The notes: a model not told the origin generated them from the letters alone. Shown: positions 23,014 through 34,540, counted from the first letter of the stretch. The stretch: 64,000 bases of DNA from Serratia proteamaculans (GCF_008830365.1 NZ_WBKI01000003.1:62001-126000), one strand, 5' to 3'. Program-made: numbers and translations.

Positions 23014-23627
23014 TGCTGGTGTTTTGGCTGGATATTCTCGGCACTGCGGTTTTCGCCATTTCCGGCGTGTTGTTGGCAGGCAAGCTGCGGATGGATCCGT
23101 TCGGCGTACTGGTGCTCGGTGTAGTCACGGCGGTCGGTGGCGGCACCATCCGCGATATGGCATTAGCCAATGGGCCGGTATTCTGGGTGAAAGATCCGAC
23201 CGACCTGGTGGTCGCCATGATCACCTGCGTGCTGACGCTGCTGCTGGTACGCCAGCCGCGCCGTCTGCCCAAGTGGATCCTGCCGGTGCTCGATGCCGTC
23301 GGCCTGGCCGTGTTCGTCGGTATCGGGGTCAATAAAGCCTTTGCCGCCGACGCCAGTCCGCTGGTGGCAATCTGTATGGGCGTGATCACCGGGGTCGGTG
23401 GCGGCATTATCCGTGATGTGCTGGCGCGGGAAATTCCGATGATCCTGCGAACTGAAATTTACGCCACCGCCTGCATCATCGGCGGCATTGTGCATGCTAC
23501 GGCCTATGCCACCTTCGGTATGTCGCTGGAGCAGGCGATGATGCTCGGCATGGGCATCACGCTGGCGATCCGCCTGGCGGCTATTCGCTGGCACCTGAAA
23601 CTTCCCGCCTTTATCCTCGAACGCTAA
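23013..23627 (+). CDS. yadS: TRIC/UPF0126 family inner-membrane protein YadS
   Basis: A 204-residue integral membrane protein with about seven hydrophobic helices arranged as two repeats, each with the glycine-rich signature (AVGGGTIRDMAL and GVGGGIIRDVLA). This is the TRIC-like UPF0126 family; distant relatives are trimeric cation channels and a related bacterial family transports glycine, but the substrate of YadS is not established. The start overlaps the btuF stop by one base, which decides it against a longer frame inside btuF. Confidence 0.92.
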   Translation: MLVFWLDILGTAVFAISGVLLAGKLRMDPFGVLVLGVVTAVGGGTIRDMALANGPVFWVKDPTDLVVAMITCVLTLLLVRQPRRLPKWILPVLDAVGLAVFVGIGVNKAFAADASPLVAICMGVITGVGGGIIRDVLAREIPMILRTEIYATACIIGGIVHATAYATFGMSLEQAMMLGMGITLAIRLAAIRWHLKLPAFILER

Positions 23628-23671
23628 TCCCTCCACCCGCAGTCAGACAGCAGGATGGGAATGGTAGCAAT

Positions 23672-23707
23672 AAAAAAACCCGCAAACCGGTGAGGTTGGC
23701 GGGTTTT
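23672..23707. terminator. bidirectional terminator between yadS and erpA
   Basis: AAAACCCGC (23675-23683) pairs with GCGGGTTTT (23699-23707), with a smaller AACC/GGTT stem inside. An A-run on the left and a T-run on the right let it serve both convergent genes. Confidence 0.85.
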
Positions 23708-23725
23708 ATACTGTTGCAGGCAAGA

Positions 23726-24070
23726 TCAGACGCTGAACGAAGATCCGCAGCCGCAGGTAGTTTTGGCGTTCGGGTTGGTCACCACGAAGCGTGAGCCTTC
23801 CAGCCCTTCGGTATAATCGACCGAACCGCCGACCAGATATTGCAGGCTCATTGGGTCAACCACCAGCGCAACGCCCTGCTTCTCGATGGTCATGTCGCCA
23901 TCGTTGACCTTGTCGTCAAAAGTGAAGCCGTACTGGAATCCGCTGCAACCACCACCGGTAATGTAAACCCGCAACTTCAGATTCGGATTTTCTTCATCAG
24001 AAATCAGGACTTTAACCTTGCTTGCTGCTGCCTCGGTAAATTGCAGGGGCAGTGCTGTTTCATCACTCAT
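23726..24070 (-). CDS. erpA: iron-sulfur cluster insertion protein ErpA
   Basis: ErpA is an A-type carrier that delivers [4Fe-4S] clusters to apoenzymes such as IspG/IspH and respiratory enzymes. The 114-residue product starts [12 protein letters not shown], identical in length to E. coli ErpA; six extra upstream codons are possible but unconserved. The three cluster-binding cysteines are in GGGCSGFQY and the C-terminal [10 protein letters not shown] good promoter overlaps the 3' end of clcA upstream. Confidence 0.97.
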   Translation of the reverse strand: MSDETALPLQFTEAAASKVKVLISDEENPNLKLRVYITGGGCSGFQYGFTFDDKVNDGDMTIEKQGVALVVDPMSLQYLVGGSVDYTEGLEGSRFVVTNPNAKTTCGCGSSFSV

Positions 24071-24134
24071 ACTCTTTACTCCCAACATTGTTCTGCATCA
24101 GGTCGCTACAATGGCGGCCGGATTAATGTTAATG

Positions 24135-24163
24135 ATTATCCAATACCTGAGTGTTCCGTTCAA
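24135..24163 (-). promoter_or_regulatory. probable erpA promoter
   Basis: On the minus strand TTGAAC (24158-24163) and GATAAT (24135-24140) are 17 bases apart. The -35 overlaps the clcA stop codon. E. coli erpA is repressed by IscR; I could not identify an IscR site by eye. Confidence 0.65.
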
Positions 24164-25599
24164 GTATTCACCGCATTTGTTGTATTTTCTTTACCTGTTT
24201 TATCTGCCGCTTCGCGCATCTGCAACGCGTCCTGACGCTGTAAGGTACGGGCCAATATTGAGGAATACAACGGCTTACCCCCGAGGAACTGCGCTACCAG
24301 CGTAGCACCAAGGCAGGTAATGATCATTGGCAGTATGAGCTGGTAGTTATCGGTCATTTCCAGTACCAGCACGATCCCGGTCAGGGGCGCACGTACCGTG
24401 GCGGCAAACAGGGCGCCCATCCCGGCAATGGCAAAGGTACCGGCCTCAATGCCGTACGCCGGGAACAGGTGGGCACCGGCCAGACCAAAGGCAGTACCAA
24501 ACAACGTGCCTAATGCCAGCATTGGGGCAAAAATCCCGCCCGGTGCGCCGGAGCCGAAGCATAACAGCGTGGTGATCACCCGAGTGATAAAAATAAACAT
24601 CAGCATGCCGACGCTATAATTACCTGCCGCTGCGATCGGGATCAGCCCGAAGCCCCCGCCTGCCGCTTCTGGCTGGATCAGCCCCAGAATGCCGCAGATA
24701 CCGCCAAGCAAGCCGCCCATCAGCAAAACCTTGCGCATTTTGCCGCCGTGCAGACGAGCGAACATGTCCTGAGTGCGGAAAATCAGCGCATTGAACATCA
24801 CGCCCACCGCACCAAAGATCGCCCCGAGCACCAGATACAGCCAAAGGGTGTTAATCGGTGCCGAGGAAAGCTTACCCACTGCAATCACCGAACCTTCACC
24901 GTTGAACAGCTGGAATACCACGCTCGACATGATAACGCCGATAAACACCGCTTTAATCGAGATCAGGTTATAGCGGAACTGCGGGCGCATCTCTTCAATG
25001 ATAAACAGAATACCCGCCAGCGGCGCGTTGAAGGCGGCGGAAAGGCCGGCAGCCGCACCGGTGGCCAATAGCGAATGACGTGCTTCGGCACCGCGCATGC
25101 GGAAGATATCCAGCACCATACGCCCGACATTGCCGCCCATTTGCACCGTAGGCCCTTCACGCCCCAGCACCATGCCTGCCCCCAGCGTTCCCATGCCACC
25201 GATAAACTTCACCGGGATCACTCGCCACCAGCGCACCGGGCGCAACTCTTCCAACGCCCCTTCGATCTCCGGGATACCCGAACCGCCCGCCTCCGGGGCA
25301 AAACGGTGCACCAGGTAGTACCCCAACACCGCCAACGCGGCGGAAAGAATAAAGGCCAACGGCCAAACCAGGATCCAATAATCGGCGACCTGGGCCAGCC
25401 CGGACAAACGCTGTTGCTGCACCCAATCCACCGCTTTATCAAAGGCCACGCCGAGCAAACCCGCCAAGGTTCCCACCAATGCCGCCATCAACAGGATCGC
25501 CACCGGTGTTTTATCACGGCGTATAAGCTGGCGCACCGCGTCGCTACGTTTCAGGCGCGGAGCACGCGCTAGCGGCGGTTGTTGCTGTAATTCAGTCAT
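24160..25599 (-). CDS. clcA: H+/Cl- exchange transporter ClcA
   Basis: An inner-membrane 2Cl-/H+ antiporter that supports extreme acid resistance. The 479-residue protein has the CLC selectivity-filter motifs [22 protein letters not shown] (with the external gate Glu) and [11 protein letters not shown], plus the EE pair in FIIEEM that includes the internal proton-transfer Glu. These mark it as an exchanger and not a channel. It is divergent from hemL, with 179 bases between. Confidence 0.95.
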   Translation of the reverse strand: MTELQQQPPLARAPRLKRSDAVRQLIRRDKTPVAILLMAALVGTLAGLLGVAFDKAVDWVQQQRLSGLAQVADYWILVWPLAFILSAALAVLGYYLVHRFAPEAGGSGIPEIEGALEELRPVRWWRVIPVKFIGGMGTLGAGMVLGREGPTVQMGGNVGRMVLDIFRMRGAEARHSLLATGAAAGLSAAFNAPLAGILFIIEEMRPQFRYNLISIKAVFIGVIMSSVVFQLFNGEGSVIAVGKLSSAPINTLWLYLVLGAIFGAVGVMFNALIFRTQDMFARLHGGKMRKVLLMGGLLGGICGILGLIQPEAAGGGFGLIPIAAAGNYSVGMLMFIFITRVITTLLCFGSGAPGGIFAPMLALGTLFGTAFGLAGAHLFPAYGIEAGTFAIAGMGALFAATVRAPLTGIVLVLEMTDNYQLILPMIITCLGATLVAQFLGGKPLYSSILARTLQRQDALQMREAADKTGKENTTNAVNT

Positions 25600-25707
25600 A
25601 ATGGGTTATTCATTAATGGAATCAAATGTAATACAAATAGACCAGCTGATTATTCTAGCCTACCTGCTGACTCACTGCCCCTCTAAATAGGTATCTGACT
25701 GTGATCG

Positions 25708-25736
25708 TTTCATATCGGCGAACACTTCACTAGAAT
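25708..25736 (+). promoter_or_regulatory. possible hemL promoter
   Basis: TTTCAT and TAGAAT are separated by 17 bases. The -10 is good and the -35 weak. It lies about 43 bases before the hemL ATG. Confidence 0.4.
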
Positions 25737-25778
25737 AGCGCGGTCAAATCATTCAAAACAGAATCCAGGAGCCGATTT

Positions 25779-27068
25779 ATGAGCTTACACAGCAAGTCCG
25801 AAAGTCTGTATGCCCAGGCAAAACAGGTAATCCCAGGCGGGGTTAACTCTCCGGTGCGTGCATTCAACGGCGTTGGCGGTGTGCCGCTGTTTATCGAACG
25901 GGCGGACGGGGCTTACCTGTTCGACGTCGACGGCAAAGCCTATATCGACTACGTCGGTTCCTGGGGTCCAATGGTACTGGGACACAACCACCCGGCGATC
26001 CGCAACGCGGTCATCGAAGCGGCGCAGCGCGGTCTGAGCTTTGGCGCCCCCACCGAGATGGAAGTCAAAATGGCGGAGCTGGTCACCGAACTGGTGCCGA
26101 CCATGGACATGGTGCGGATGGTAAACTCGGGTACCGAAGCCACCATGAGCGCCATTCGTCTGGCGCGTGGCTATACCAACCGCGATAAAATCATCAAGTT
26201 TGAAGGCTGCTACCATGGTCATGCCGACTGTCTGCTGGTAAAAGCCGGCTCCGGCGCGCTGACCCTGGGCCAGCCAAACTCACCGGGCGTGCCGGCCGAC
26301 TTCGCCAAACACACCCTGACCTGCACCTTTAACGATCTCGATTCGGTACGCACCGCATTTGAACAGTACCCTTCCGAGATTGCCTGCATCATCGTCGAAC
26401 CGGTCGCGGGCAACATGAACTGCGTGCCACCTCTGCCAGAATTCCTGCCTGGCCTGCGCGCACTGTGCGACAAGTATGGCGCGCTGCTAATTATTGACGA
26501 AGTCATGACCGGCTTCCGTGTGGCACTGGCCGGGGCACAGGCCTATTACGATGTGGAACCTGACCTCACCTGTCTGGGTAAAATCATCGGTGGTGGTATG
26601 CCTGTCGGCGCGTTCGGTGGCCGTCGTGAAGTGATGGCGGCGTTGGCCCCCACTGGCCCGGTCTATCAGGCGGGCACGCTGTCCGGTAACCCGATTGCCA
26701 TGGCGGCCGGCTTTGCCTGTCTGACCGAGGTTTCGCAGGTCGGTGTCCACCAGACGCTGACCGAACTGACCGATATGCTGGCAACCGGCCTGCTGCACGC
26801 GGCGAAAGAAGAAAATGTCGCACTGGTGGTGAACCACGTTGGCGGCATGTTCGGCCTGTTCTTTACCGATGCGCCTGCTGTCAACAGCTACCAGGACGTG
26901 ATGCAATGCGATGTCGAACGCTTTAAGCGCTTCTTCCATCTGATGCTGGAGGAAGGGGTTTATCTGGCGCCTTCGGCCTTCGAGGCCGGCTTTATGTCCA
27001 TTGCCCACAGCAAGGAAGACATTCAGCGCACTGTCGATGCCGCACGCCGCTGCTTCGCCAAGCTGTAA
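25779..27068 (+). CDS. hemL: glutamate-1-semialdehyde 2,1-aminomutase
   Basis: HemL converts glutamate-1-semialdehyde to 5-aminolevulinate, the committed C5-pathway step to haem and sirohaem. The 429-residue PLP enzyme starts at an ATG preceded by AGGAG. It carries [18 protein letters not shown], the cofactor-contact Asp in [12 protein letters not shown] and the PLP lysine in [17 protein letters not shown]. It is a single gene with its own terminator. It adjoins ampE here, unlike the E. coli order. Confidence 0.98.
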   Translation: MSLHSKSESLYAQAKQVIPGGVNSPVRAFNGVGGVPLFIERADGAYLFDVDGKAYIDYVGSWGPMVLGHNHPAIRNAVIEAAQRGLSFGAPTEMEVKMAELVTELVPTMDMVRMVNSGTEATMSAIRLARGYTNRDKIIKFEGCYHGHADCLLVKAGSGALTLGQPNSPGVPADFAKHTLTCTFNDLDSVRTAFEQYPSEIACIIVEPVAGNMNCVPPLPEFLPGLRALCDKYGALLIIDEVMTGFRVALAGAQAYYDVEPDLTCLGKIIGGGMPVGAFGGRREVMAALAPTGPVYQAGTLSGNPIAMAAGFACLTEVSQVGVHQTLTELTDMLATGLLHAAKEENVALVVNHVGGMFGLFFTDAPAVNSYQDVMQCDVERFKRFFHLMLEEGVYLAPSAFEAGFMSIAHSKEDIQRTVDAARRCFAKL

Positions 27069-27085
27069 GTTTCGACCATCCAATA

Positions 27086-27110
27086 AAAACGGGCGCTGAG
27101 CGCCCGTTTT
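27086..27110. terminator. bidirectional terminator between hemL and ampE
   Basis: ACGGGCGC (27089-27096) pairs with GCGCCCGT (27100-27107) around TGA, flanked by AAA and TTTT, so it can end both convergent transcripts. Confidence 0.9.
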
Positions 27111-27128
27111 TATTTTCAAATTTTGCCG

Positions 27129-27983
27129 TCAGAGCAAAGTGCCGTAAATCGTCAGCAGCGCCACCACCACCACGATAATCATGGTCACCTTACGTGCCAG
27201 GGTTACCGCAGCCCGCGGCGTCTGCACCGGATCCATATGCGGATCGCGTGCCAGTGAGAACTGCGCCAGCCGTGTCAGCACCTGATACGGAGAAGAATGG
27301 AGATCGCCCAGCGAAGCAAACCACGCCGGCAGGGCTCTCTCACCATGCCCAAACAGAGCGTAAGCCACGCCTGCCAGCCGCACCGGGATCCAGTCCAACC
27401 AGTTCAACAGATGATCGATACCCGACTGCGAACGCTCCAGCGGGGTATTGTGTCGCGCCAGCCAGGTCTGGTAAGCACGCAGGAAAGAGTAGCCCGCCAG
27501 CGCGATCGGCCCGTAAGGCCCACAAACCACAAACCAGAACAGCGGTGCCAGATAATAACGGAAGTTAATCCACAGCAACGCATTTTGCAGTTCGCGCAGG
27601 CGCAGCTCTTCACTGCAATCCACCGGCAAACCGTGGATCAATGCCAGCTCCTCCGCCATTTGGTCGCTGGCATGAACATCCCCCTGGCGCGCCGCTTTCA
27701 GGTAGGCGCGATAGTGTTTGCGCTTGATGCCGGCACCCACACACAACAAATCAATAACGATCCACAGCAACAGCGTCACTACGCCGAAAAACAGCCCTTG
27801 AGCCAGCCACAGGATCCCGCCGACCACCACCATCCAGGCCAGAGTCATCAGCAACGTCTGCGCCAGCGAAAAGCGGTGCAACCGATGAAACACTACCTCC
27901 AGGCGATGGTCCAACTGCCAATGCTCACCCAGCTTGAACAAACGTTCCCACGCCAGAACCAGTAACAGCGTAAACAGCGTCAT
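27129..27983 (-). CDS. ampE: AmpE inner-membrane protein
   Basis: AmpE is an inner-membrane protein encoded with AmpD and suggested to act in beta-lactam sensing; its exact role is unclear. The product is 284 residues, the usual length. It starts [21 protein letters not shown] and has hydrophobic segments near residues 1-12, 40-85 and 145-170 and at the C-terminus. Its ATG shares one base with the stop of the ampD remnant (TAATG), the normal ampD-ampE coupling. Since ampD is broken, either a promoter inside the remnant or the old ampD promoter must drive it. Confidence 0.93.
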   Translation of the reverse strand: MTLFTLLLVLAWERLFKLGEHWQLDHRLEVVFHRLHRFSLAQTLLMTLAWMVVVGGILWLAQGLFFGVVTLLLWIVIDLLCVGAGIKRKHYRAYLKAARQGDVHASDQMAEELALIHGLPVDCSEELRLRELQNALLWINFRYYLAPLFWFVVCGPYGPIALAGYSFLRAYQTWLARHNTPLERSQSGIDHLLNWLDWIPVRLAGVAYALFGHGERALPAWFASLGDLHSSPYQVLTRLAQFSLARDPHMDPVQTPRAAVTLARKVTMIIVVVVALLTIYGTLL

Positions 27984-28099
27984 TAGCGACTCCTCTCCCT
28001 TTCCATTATTCCAAGCATAGCGTCATCGGGCTTGCCGGGTTGTTCCAGAGATGCCAGATTTAAATCCCGATCAAATATCGGGCCTGGATCGGTTTTATG
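27983..28099 (-). pseudogene. ampD: ampD remnant (C-terminal 38 codons only)
   Basis: Only 215 bases separate ampE from nadC, too few for the roughly 185-codon ampD that normally sits here. On the minus strand a frame ending at the TAA that overlaps the ampE ATG reads HKTDPGPIFDRDLNL, then a tail to the stop. HKTDPGP matches the C-terminal zinc-ligand motif of AmpD (RKTDPGPAFDW). The frame closes at a TAA two codons farther upstream, and the His ligands and the catalytic fold are gone. The 3' end and the junction with ampE are intact, so this is an internal/5' deletion. I see no other amidase gene in the window. Confidence 0.82.
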
Positions 28100-28156
28100 C
28101 CAGATTAGTTACGCGGCCACTGCGCTGCGGTGGTACTTATCATGGCAACAGAGTAG

Positions 28157-29089
<933 letters not shown>

Positions 29090-29288
29090 GCTCCGCTATC
29101 CAGGCCTCCCTGGCCAGCCGGGGAGGTACTTTCTAGTCGGAAGTGCGAAGTTTGCCGCATCTTTTTCCCCTCCTCTGCAATGCTAATAAATTGCTGTGGG
29201 ACTGCGCCTCAAAACCACCATAACCCGCTCGAAGCCCACGCCCTGTGCGCTTACCTTTGCTTCCACATTCACATGGAGGCAACAACAG

Positions 29289-29738
29289 ATGGAAACACAG
29301 CGCGGTTTTACCCTGATCGAACTGATGGTGGTGATCGCCATTATCGCGATCCTGAGCGCCATAGGCATTCCCGCCTACCAGCGCTATATCCAAAAAGCAG
29401 CGATGACCGACATGCTGCAAACCATGACGCCGTATAAGCTGGCCGTTGAGCTGTGCGTGCTCGACAGCGGCGCCCCAACCGGTTGTAACGCCGGCAGCCA
29501 GGGTATCCCAACCGGTGACGCCTCACGCTATGTCAGTGCAGTCCAGGTCAACCAGGGAGTGATCTCGCTGACCGGTACTCAAACGCTGCAGGGGCTAACG
29601 GTCGTACTGACCCCCACCCAAAACACCAGCGGGCTGACGCGTTGGACACGCCAATGCACCAGCGCCAACGCCAATCTGCAGGAAACCTGTCAGGAAGTTT
29701 TCCGTTTTGACACTACCGCAACGGCACCAACGCCATGA
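29289..29738 (+). CDS. ppdD: type IV pilin PpdD
   Basis: The major pilin of the enterobacterial type IV pilus. The 149-residue precursor begins METQRG, and prepilin peptidase would cut before FTLIELMVVIAIIAILSAIG, leaving Phe+1 and the key Glu+5. A C-terminal disulfide pair lies in RQCTSANANLQETCQ. GGAGG sits before the ATG; a longer frame from 29196 is rejected because it would bury the leader peptide. Its stop overlaps the hofB start (ATGA). Confidence 0.95.
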   Translation: METQRGFTLIELMVVIAIIAILSAIGIPAYQRYIQKAAMTDMLQTMTPYKLAVELCVLDSGAPTGCNAGSQGIPTGDASRYVSAVQVNQGVISLTGTQTLQGLTVVLTPTQNTSGLTRWTRQCTSANANLQETCQEVFRFDTTATAPTP

Positions 29739-31180
29739 GTACGACAATCAGCGACGAAATCCATGCACTGTGCCGGCGCTATCAAGCGCTGGCTCTCAGC
29801 GAGGACCAGCACAGCCTGAACGTAGCCCTGACGGAGGAGGCGCCACAGGCGCTGCTGTCGGCACTGCGTTTCGCCACCGGCAAGCGCATTCATTTGGAAC
29901 AGTGGCCGGCAGCCCGACTGGAGCTGGAACTGAACCACCGTCAAATACAGGACGATCGCCCTGCGCAAGACGTTCCAGAAGTTGGGCCTGACATGCCCTC
30001 CTTAAACGATGACAGTGACGCACCCGTAGTCCAGTTTATCAATCAGGCGCTGCGCATCGCCATTCAACGGCGAGCCTCGGATATTCATTTCGAGCCCTAC
30101 CAACAGGCTCTGCGTATCCGGCTGCGTATTGATGGGGTACTGCAGACGATAACCTCACCGCCTTTTGCGCTCGCCGCCCGCCTCACTGCCCGGCTGAAGA
30201 TCATGGGGCAGTTGGATATCGCCGAGCGTCGCCTGCCGCAAGATGGCCAGCTCAGTGTGCAATTGGATAACGCCAGTTACTCGATGCGCATCGCCACCCT
30301 GCCCACGTTGCACGGCGAAAAAGTGGTGCTACGGATCCTGCAAACCGAGCGCCAGGATCTGCCGCTGGATCGGTTGGGAATGGATCCGACAGCGCTGGCG
30401 CAGTTCGCCGCCGCGTTGTCCTGCCCGCAGGGTATGATGCTGGTCACCGGCCCGACCGGTAGCGGTAAAACTGTCACGCTGTACAGCGGGTTACGCCAGT
30501 TGAATGACGCGCAAAGTAATTTATGCAGCGTCGAAGACCCGATCGAGATCCCCCTGTTCGGCGTTAACCAGACGCAAATTAATGCCAAAACCGATCTGGA
30601 TTTTTCCCGCGTTTTACGCGCCTTACTGCGACAGGATCCGGACGTGATCATGATCGGTGAGATCCGCGATCGGGAAACCGCGGAGATCGCAGTGAAAGCT
30701 GCGCAAACCGGTCATCTGGTGTTATCCACCTTGCACACCAACTCCACCAGCGAAACTCTGACACGCCTGACCCATATGGGCATTCCCGGCTATCTGATTG
30801 CCGCTTGCCTGAAGCTGGTGATCGCCCAACGGCTGGTGCGTAAACTTTGCAGCCACTGTCGCTATCAGCACAGCCAACCGGTACGCTTCCCCGCGGCGAT
30901 TTGGGCCACGCCCCTGCAGCCCTGGCAAGCTGACGGCTGCGAGCACTGTTTTAGCGGCTATTACGGCCGCACCGGGGTGTATGAATTGCTAACCATAACC
31001 CCGGAGGTGCAGGCCGGTCTGTTGCAGGGGGCGGCTCCTGGTCAACTGGCCGAGATCGCCCGGCAGCAAGGGCAGACCACGCTGCTGCAGGCTGGGTTAG
31101 CGCTGGTTTCGCAAGGCGTCACCTCGCTGGAGGAGGTGTACCGCATTGTCGGCAACATTGCCGGTGAGGAGGCCGTGTGA
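29735..31180 (+). CDS. hofB: type IV pilus assembly ATPase (GspE/PilB family)
   Basis: The cytoplasmic hexameric ATPase that powers pilin assembly. The 481-residue protein has the Walker A motif GPTGSGKTVTLYSGL, an Asp box (VEDPIEIP), a Walker B region (RQDPDVIMIGEIRD) and His boxes (TGHLVLSTLHTN). A C-terminal tetracysteine zinc motif is present (CSHC ... CEHC). It overlaps both neighbours by four bases in the ppdD-hofB-hofC order. Confidence 0.94.
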   Translation: MSTTISDEIHALCRRYQALALSEDQHSLNVALTEEAPQALLSALRFATGKRIHLEQWPAARLELELNHRQIQDDRPAQDVPEVGPDMPSLNDDSDAPVVQFINQALRIAIQRRASDIHFEPYQQALRIRLRIDGVLQTITSPPFALAARLTARLKIMGQLDIAERRLPQDGQLSVQLDNASYSMRIATLPTLHGEKVVLRILQTERQDLPLDRLGMDPTALAQFAAALSCPQGMMLVTGPTGSGKTVTLYSGLRQLNDAQSNLCSVEDPIEIPLFGVNQTQINAKTDLDFSRVLRALLRQDPDVIMIGEIRDRETAEIAVKAAQTGHLVLSTLHTNSTSETLTRLTHMGIPGYLIAACLKLVIAQRLVRKLCSHCRYQHSQPVRFPAAIWATPLQPWQADGCEHCFSGYYGRTGVYELLTITPEVQAGLLQGAAPGQLAEIARQQGQTTLLQAGLALVSQGVTSLEEVYRIVGNIAGEEAV

Positions 31181-32376
31181 AAGCGCTGCGCCTTTTCCTC
31201 TGGCAGGCAATTGACCCGCAGGGCCAACTGCGTCAGGGCGAACTGATGAGCAGCGAAAAAAACAGGGTTAATCAGTGGCTGATCGAACAAGGACTGCAAC
31301 CCTGCCAAATTAACAGCGGGAAACGCATTGCCCCCAGCCAGTGGCGCGGAGAGCCCTTGATCCAGTTCACCCGCCAACTGGCCACCCTGCTACAGGCCGG
31401 GTTGCCGCTGGTCAGCGGGTTGCAGCTGCTGGCGACAGAACACCCGTCCGCAGCCTGGCGTTGCCTGCTGCGCGAGGTGGGCGAACAGGTACGGCAAGGC
31501 CAGCCGTTTTCCGAGGTTATCGCCGGGCAACACGCCATATTCCCTTTGATCTACCGCCAGTTAATCGCCATCGGGGAACTGACGGGCCACCTGGATGAGT
31601 GCTGCCTGCAACTGGCCCAGCAACAGGAAGCACAGCAAAAATTGCAGAAGAAAATGGTTAAAGCACTGCGTTATCCCTTGTTTATCTGCGCAGTGGCGCT
31701 GTTGGTGAGCATTCTGATGTTGGTCATGGTGCTGCCGGAATTTGCCGGCGTCTACCAGTCTTTCGATGCCCCACTGCCGTGGTTTACCCAGGGACTGCTG
31801 AACCTTTCCACCCTGTTGATCCACGGCGGCCCCTGGCTGGCGGCGATACTGGGCTGCTCGCTATTTGCCTATTTTCGCCAACTGCACCCGCAACCACACT
31901 GGCGCAGACGCGAACAGGCCGTATTGCTGCGCCTGCCGCTGGTTGCACAATTGATCAAAGGCGGTTGCCTGAGCCAAATATTTCGTATTTTGGCCATGAC
32001 TCAGCAGGCCGGGCTCACGCTGATTGAAGGGCTGAACGCCGCAGCGCTGTCGGTGGATAATTTATTTTACCGTCAGGCGATTGAGACGGTGCGGCAACAG
32101 ATTGCACAAGGCCAGACTTTCCACAGCGCATTGGGGCAGCAGGCGCTTTTCCCCACCTTGTGTCAGCAGTTGGTGCGGGTGGGCGAAGAGTCCGGTTCGT
32201 TAGATACGCTGTTAGGCAAACTGGCGCTGTGGCATGAGCAGCAAACTTTTGAGTTAGCCGACACGCTGGCGCAAACGCTGGAACCGATATTGATGCTGGT
32301 GGTGGGTGGGATCGTCGGCACGCTGGTGATCGCCATGTACCTGCCGATATTTCAATTGGGGAACGTGTTGGGATAA
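31177..32376 (+). CDS. hofC: type IV pilus inner-membrane platform protein (GspF/PilC family)
   Basis: The polytopic platform protein that couples the HofB ATPase to pilin assembly. At 399 residues it contains two GspF domains, FTRQLATLLQAGLPLVSGL near the start and FRILAMTQQAGLTLIEGLN in the second half. Membrane segments lie at about 168-190, 215-232 and 368-390. A hairpin follows the stop. Other pilus genes (prepilin peptidase, secretin) are not in the window. Confidence 0.93.
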   Translation: MKALRLFLWQAIDPQGQLRQGELMSSEKNRVNQWLIEQGLQPCQINSGKRIAPSQWRGEPLIQFTRQLATLLQAGLPLVSGLQLLATEHPSAAWRCLLREVGEQVRQGQPFSEVIAGQHAIFPLIYRQLIAIGELTGHLDECCLQLAQQQEAQQKLQKKMVKALRYPLFICAVALLVSILMLVMVLPEFAGVYQSFDAPLPWFTQGLLNLSTLLIHGGPWLAAILGCSLFAYFRQLHPQPHWRRREQAVLLRLPLVAQLIKGGCLSQIFRILAMTQQAGLTLIEGLNAAALSVDNLFYRQAIETVRQQIAQGQTFHSALGQQALFPTLCQQLVRVGEESGSLDTLLGKLALWHEQQTFELADTLAQTLEPILMLVVGGIVGTLVIAMYLPIFQLGNVLG

Positions 32377-32385
32377 TGCCCGGAG

Positions 32386-32420
32386 AACCTTGAGTGCAGC
32401 ACCGAACAGCACCCAAGGTT
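32386..32420. terminator. hairpin between hofC and guaC
   Basis: AACCTTGAGTGC (32386-32397) pairs with GCACCCAAGGTT (32409-32420), 12 bases with one G-T pair. Only a short T-run follows on the plus strand, so termination of the hofC transcript is likely but not certain. Confidence 0.5.
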
Positions 32421-32433
32421 TGGTCAGGCTGAA

Positions 32434-33477
32434 TCAGTTACTGCCGAACACGCGGTTTTCCTGCTCCGCAACGCGGATGAAGGTGGTACGTTTAGTCAGC
32501 TCTTTCAGACGCTCTGCACCGACATAAGTGCAAGCGGAGCGAAGGCCGCCGAGAATGTCACGGACGGTAAACTCAACCTCACCACGCAATGGCAGCTTGA
32601 CGGTTTTACCTTCGGCCGCACGGTACTGAGCAACACCGCCGACGTGGCGTTTCATCGCTGACTCGGAGCTCATGCCGTAAAACAGCATGAATTTCTCGCC
32701 GTTCTCTTCCACTACGGTACCTTCGCACTCGTCATGACCCGCCAGCATGCCGCCCAACATGACGAAGTCCGCGCCGCCACCGAAGGCTTTCGCTACGTCG
32801 CCCGGTACCGAGCAGCCACCGTCACTGACGATCTGGCCGCCCAGGCCATGTGCCGCATCGGCGCACTCGATCACCGCAGACAGCTGCGGGTAGCCAACAC
32901 CGGTTTTCACCCGGGTGGTACAGACTGATCCAGGGCCAATACCCACCTTGACGATATCGGCACCGGACAGGATAAGTTCTTCCACCATTTCGCCGGTGAC
33001 CACGTTGCCGGCACAAATCACATGGTTCGGGCAGGCCTCGCGCGCTTTCTGCAAGAAGGCAACAAAATGCTCGGAGTAGCCGTTAGCGACGTCAATACAG
33101 ATAAACTTCAGCCCCGGCGACAAGGCCAGAATTTGCTGCATCTTCACAAAATCAGCTTCTGAAGTGCCGGTTGAAACCATAACGTGGCGCAGCACCGATG
33201 CCGGTACGCGCTGCACAAATGCGGCCCATTGTTCAAGGGTGTAGTGTTTGTGTACGGCGGTGAGTACGTCGAAGGAGGCCAGGGCCTCTGCCATGCTGAA
33301 GGTGCCGACTGAGTCCATGTTGGCGGCGATAATCGGCACGCCGGACCAGCTCAAGCCAGAATGTTTGAAGGTAAACTGACGCTCCAGTTCAACTTCTGAA
33401 CGGCTTTTCAGCGTGGAGCGCTTAGGGCGAATAAGCACATCTTTAAAGCCTAACTTCAAATCTTCTTCAATACGCAT
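32434..33477 (-). CDS. guaC: GMP reductase
   Basis: GuaC reduces GMP to IMP with NADPH, salvaging guanine nucleotides to the adenine branch. The 347-residue protein is the exact E. coli length. The IMPDH-family loop with the active-site Cys is [20 protein letters not shown], and the mobile flap and (beta/alpha)8 phosphate-binding motifs ([14 protein letters not shown]) are intact. It is a single gene, convergent with hofC. Confidence 0.97.
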   Translation of the reverse strand: MRIEEDLKLGFKDVLIRPKRSTLKSRSEVELERQFTFKHSGLSWSGVPIIAANMDSVGTFSMAEALASFDVLTAVHKHYTLEQWAAFVQRVPASVLRHVMVSTGTSEADFVKMQQILALSPGLKFICIDVANGYSEHFVAFLQKAREACPNHVICAGNVVTGEMVEELILSGADIVKVGIGPGSVCTTRVKTGVGYPQLSAVIECADAAHGLGGQIVSDGGCSVPGDVAKAFGGGADFVMLGGMLAGHDECEGTVVEENGEKFMLFYGMSSESAMKRHVGGVAQYRAAEGKTVKLPLRGEVEFTVRDILGGLRSACTYVGAERLKELTKRTTFIRVAEQENRVFGSN

Positions 33478-33530
33478 GACTTATGATTTCCTGGTTTATG
33501 GCGACGGATCGCAGGATAGTATTCGAACCT

Positions 33531-33655
33531 ATACCCTATGAATTTCAAGTTGCAGCTAGGCAGCCAGCTTGTTCATCCCCAGGAGCTTACTTAAGTAAGT
33601 AACTGGGGTGAGCAAGTGCAGTCAACAACGCTGCGGCTTGAAAGGCGACGGGTAG
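33531..33655. repeat. ERIC element
   Basis: The 125-base imperfect palindrome runs from TATACCC to GGGTA. Its core CATCCCCAGGAGCTTAC and AAGTAAGTAACTGGGGTGAG corresponds to the standard ERIC priming sites. ERIC elements are non-coding, miniature-transposon-like repeats found in enterobacterial intergenic regions. It occupies the upstream region of guaC. The rest of the guaC-coaE gap (33656-33920) holds a possible coaE -10 (TACAAT, about 33734) but no gene I can support. Confidence 0.93.
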
Positions 33656-33920
33656 ATTAATGCCAGTTCCAGTGTCGTTATCATACTCGCTAATAATCGC
33701 CGGACAAGACTGCGAATTCTCCTTTATTTACGCTACAATCCGACAAATTTACCTGCGAATACGCAGTGTGACCTCCCGCTCATTTTCCCTTTCCGGCTGC
33801 GTTTTTTATCACCGTACGGGGCAAGCTGCCAGACAGGCGCCGCCTGCTTACTTGCACTTCTGCGCGATCGCTTTATGATTCGTCTATTATTTTTTATCAG
33901 CATCAGGTGCATTCTCTACC

Positions 33921-34535
33921 ATGGCCTACATTGTTGCGTTGACAGGGGGTATCGGCAGCGGTAAGTCAACCGTGGCAGACGCCTTTGCCCGCCACGGCGT
34001 GATGGTGGTCGACGCGGACGTCATCGCCCGGCAGGTTGTCGAGCCTGGAACTCCAGCGCTGGCTACCATCGTCGAACGATTTGGTAATGAAATGTTGCAG
34101 TCAGACGGCACACTTAACCGTGCCGCACTGCGCCAGCGTATCTTCAGTAACCCTGACGAAAAGAGCTGGCTGAACCAACTGCTGCACCCGCTGATTCATC
34201 AGGAAACCCAACGCCAACTGGCGCAAGTCACCAGCCCCTATGCACTTTGGGTGGTTCCCCTGCTGGTGGAAAACAACCTACAGGCACGCGCCGATCGCGT
34301 GCTGGTGGTCGACGTTGACAGCGAGACTCAGTTGGCCAGAACCATCGCCCGCGACGGTATCAGTCGTCAGCAGGCACAGAACATACTGTCCGCGCAGGTC
34401 ACGCGCGAGCAGCGCCTGGCCGCTGCAGATGACATAATTGATAATAGCGGCACCGCTCAGGGGATAGAGCCATTGGTTGCCGCACTGCATCGCCGTTACC
34501 TTGAGCTAGCGGCATCAGCGACCCGACAGGATTAA
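33921..34535 (+). CDS. coaE: dephospho-CoA kinase
   Basis: CoaE phosphorylates the 3'-hydroxyl of dephospho-CoA, the last step of coenzyme A synthesis. The 204-residue protein opens with the P-loop [18 protein letters not shown] and contains the conserved [13 protein letters not shown] substrate segment and the ARD motif in RTIARDGIS. It is separated by five bases from zapD, in the conserved coaE-zapD-yacG order. Confidence 0.97.
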   Translation: MAYIVALTGGIGSGKSTVADAFARHGVMVVDADVIARQVVEPGTPALATIVERFGNEMLQSDGTLNRAALRQRIFSNPDEKSWLNQLLHPLIHQETQRQLAQVTSPYALWVVPLLVENNLQARADRVLVVDVDSETQLARTIARDGISRQQAQNILSAQVTREQRLAAADDIIDNSGTAQGIEPLVAALHRRYLELAASATRQD

Positions 34536-34540
34536 ACTGA

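Noticed and set aside
33660-33878. A 72-codon plus-strand frame before coaE
   Set aside because: No SD and no recognisable protein; it overlaps the likely coaE promoter.
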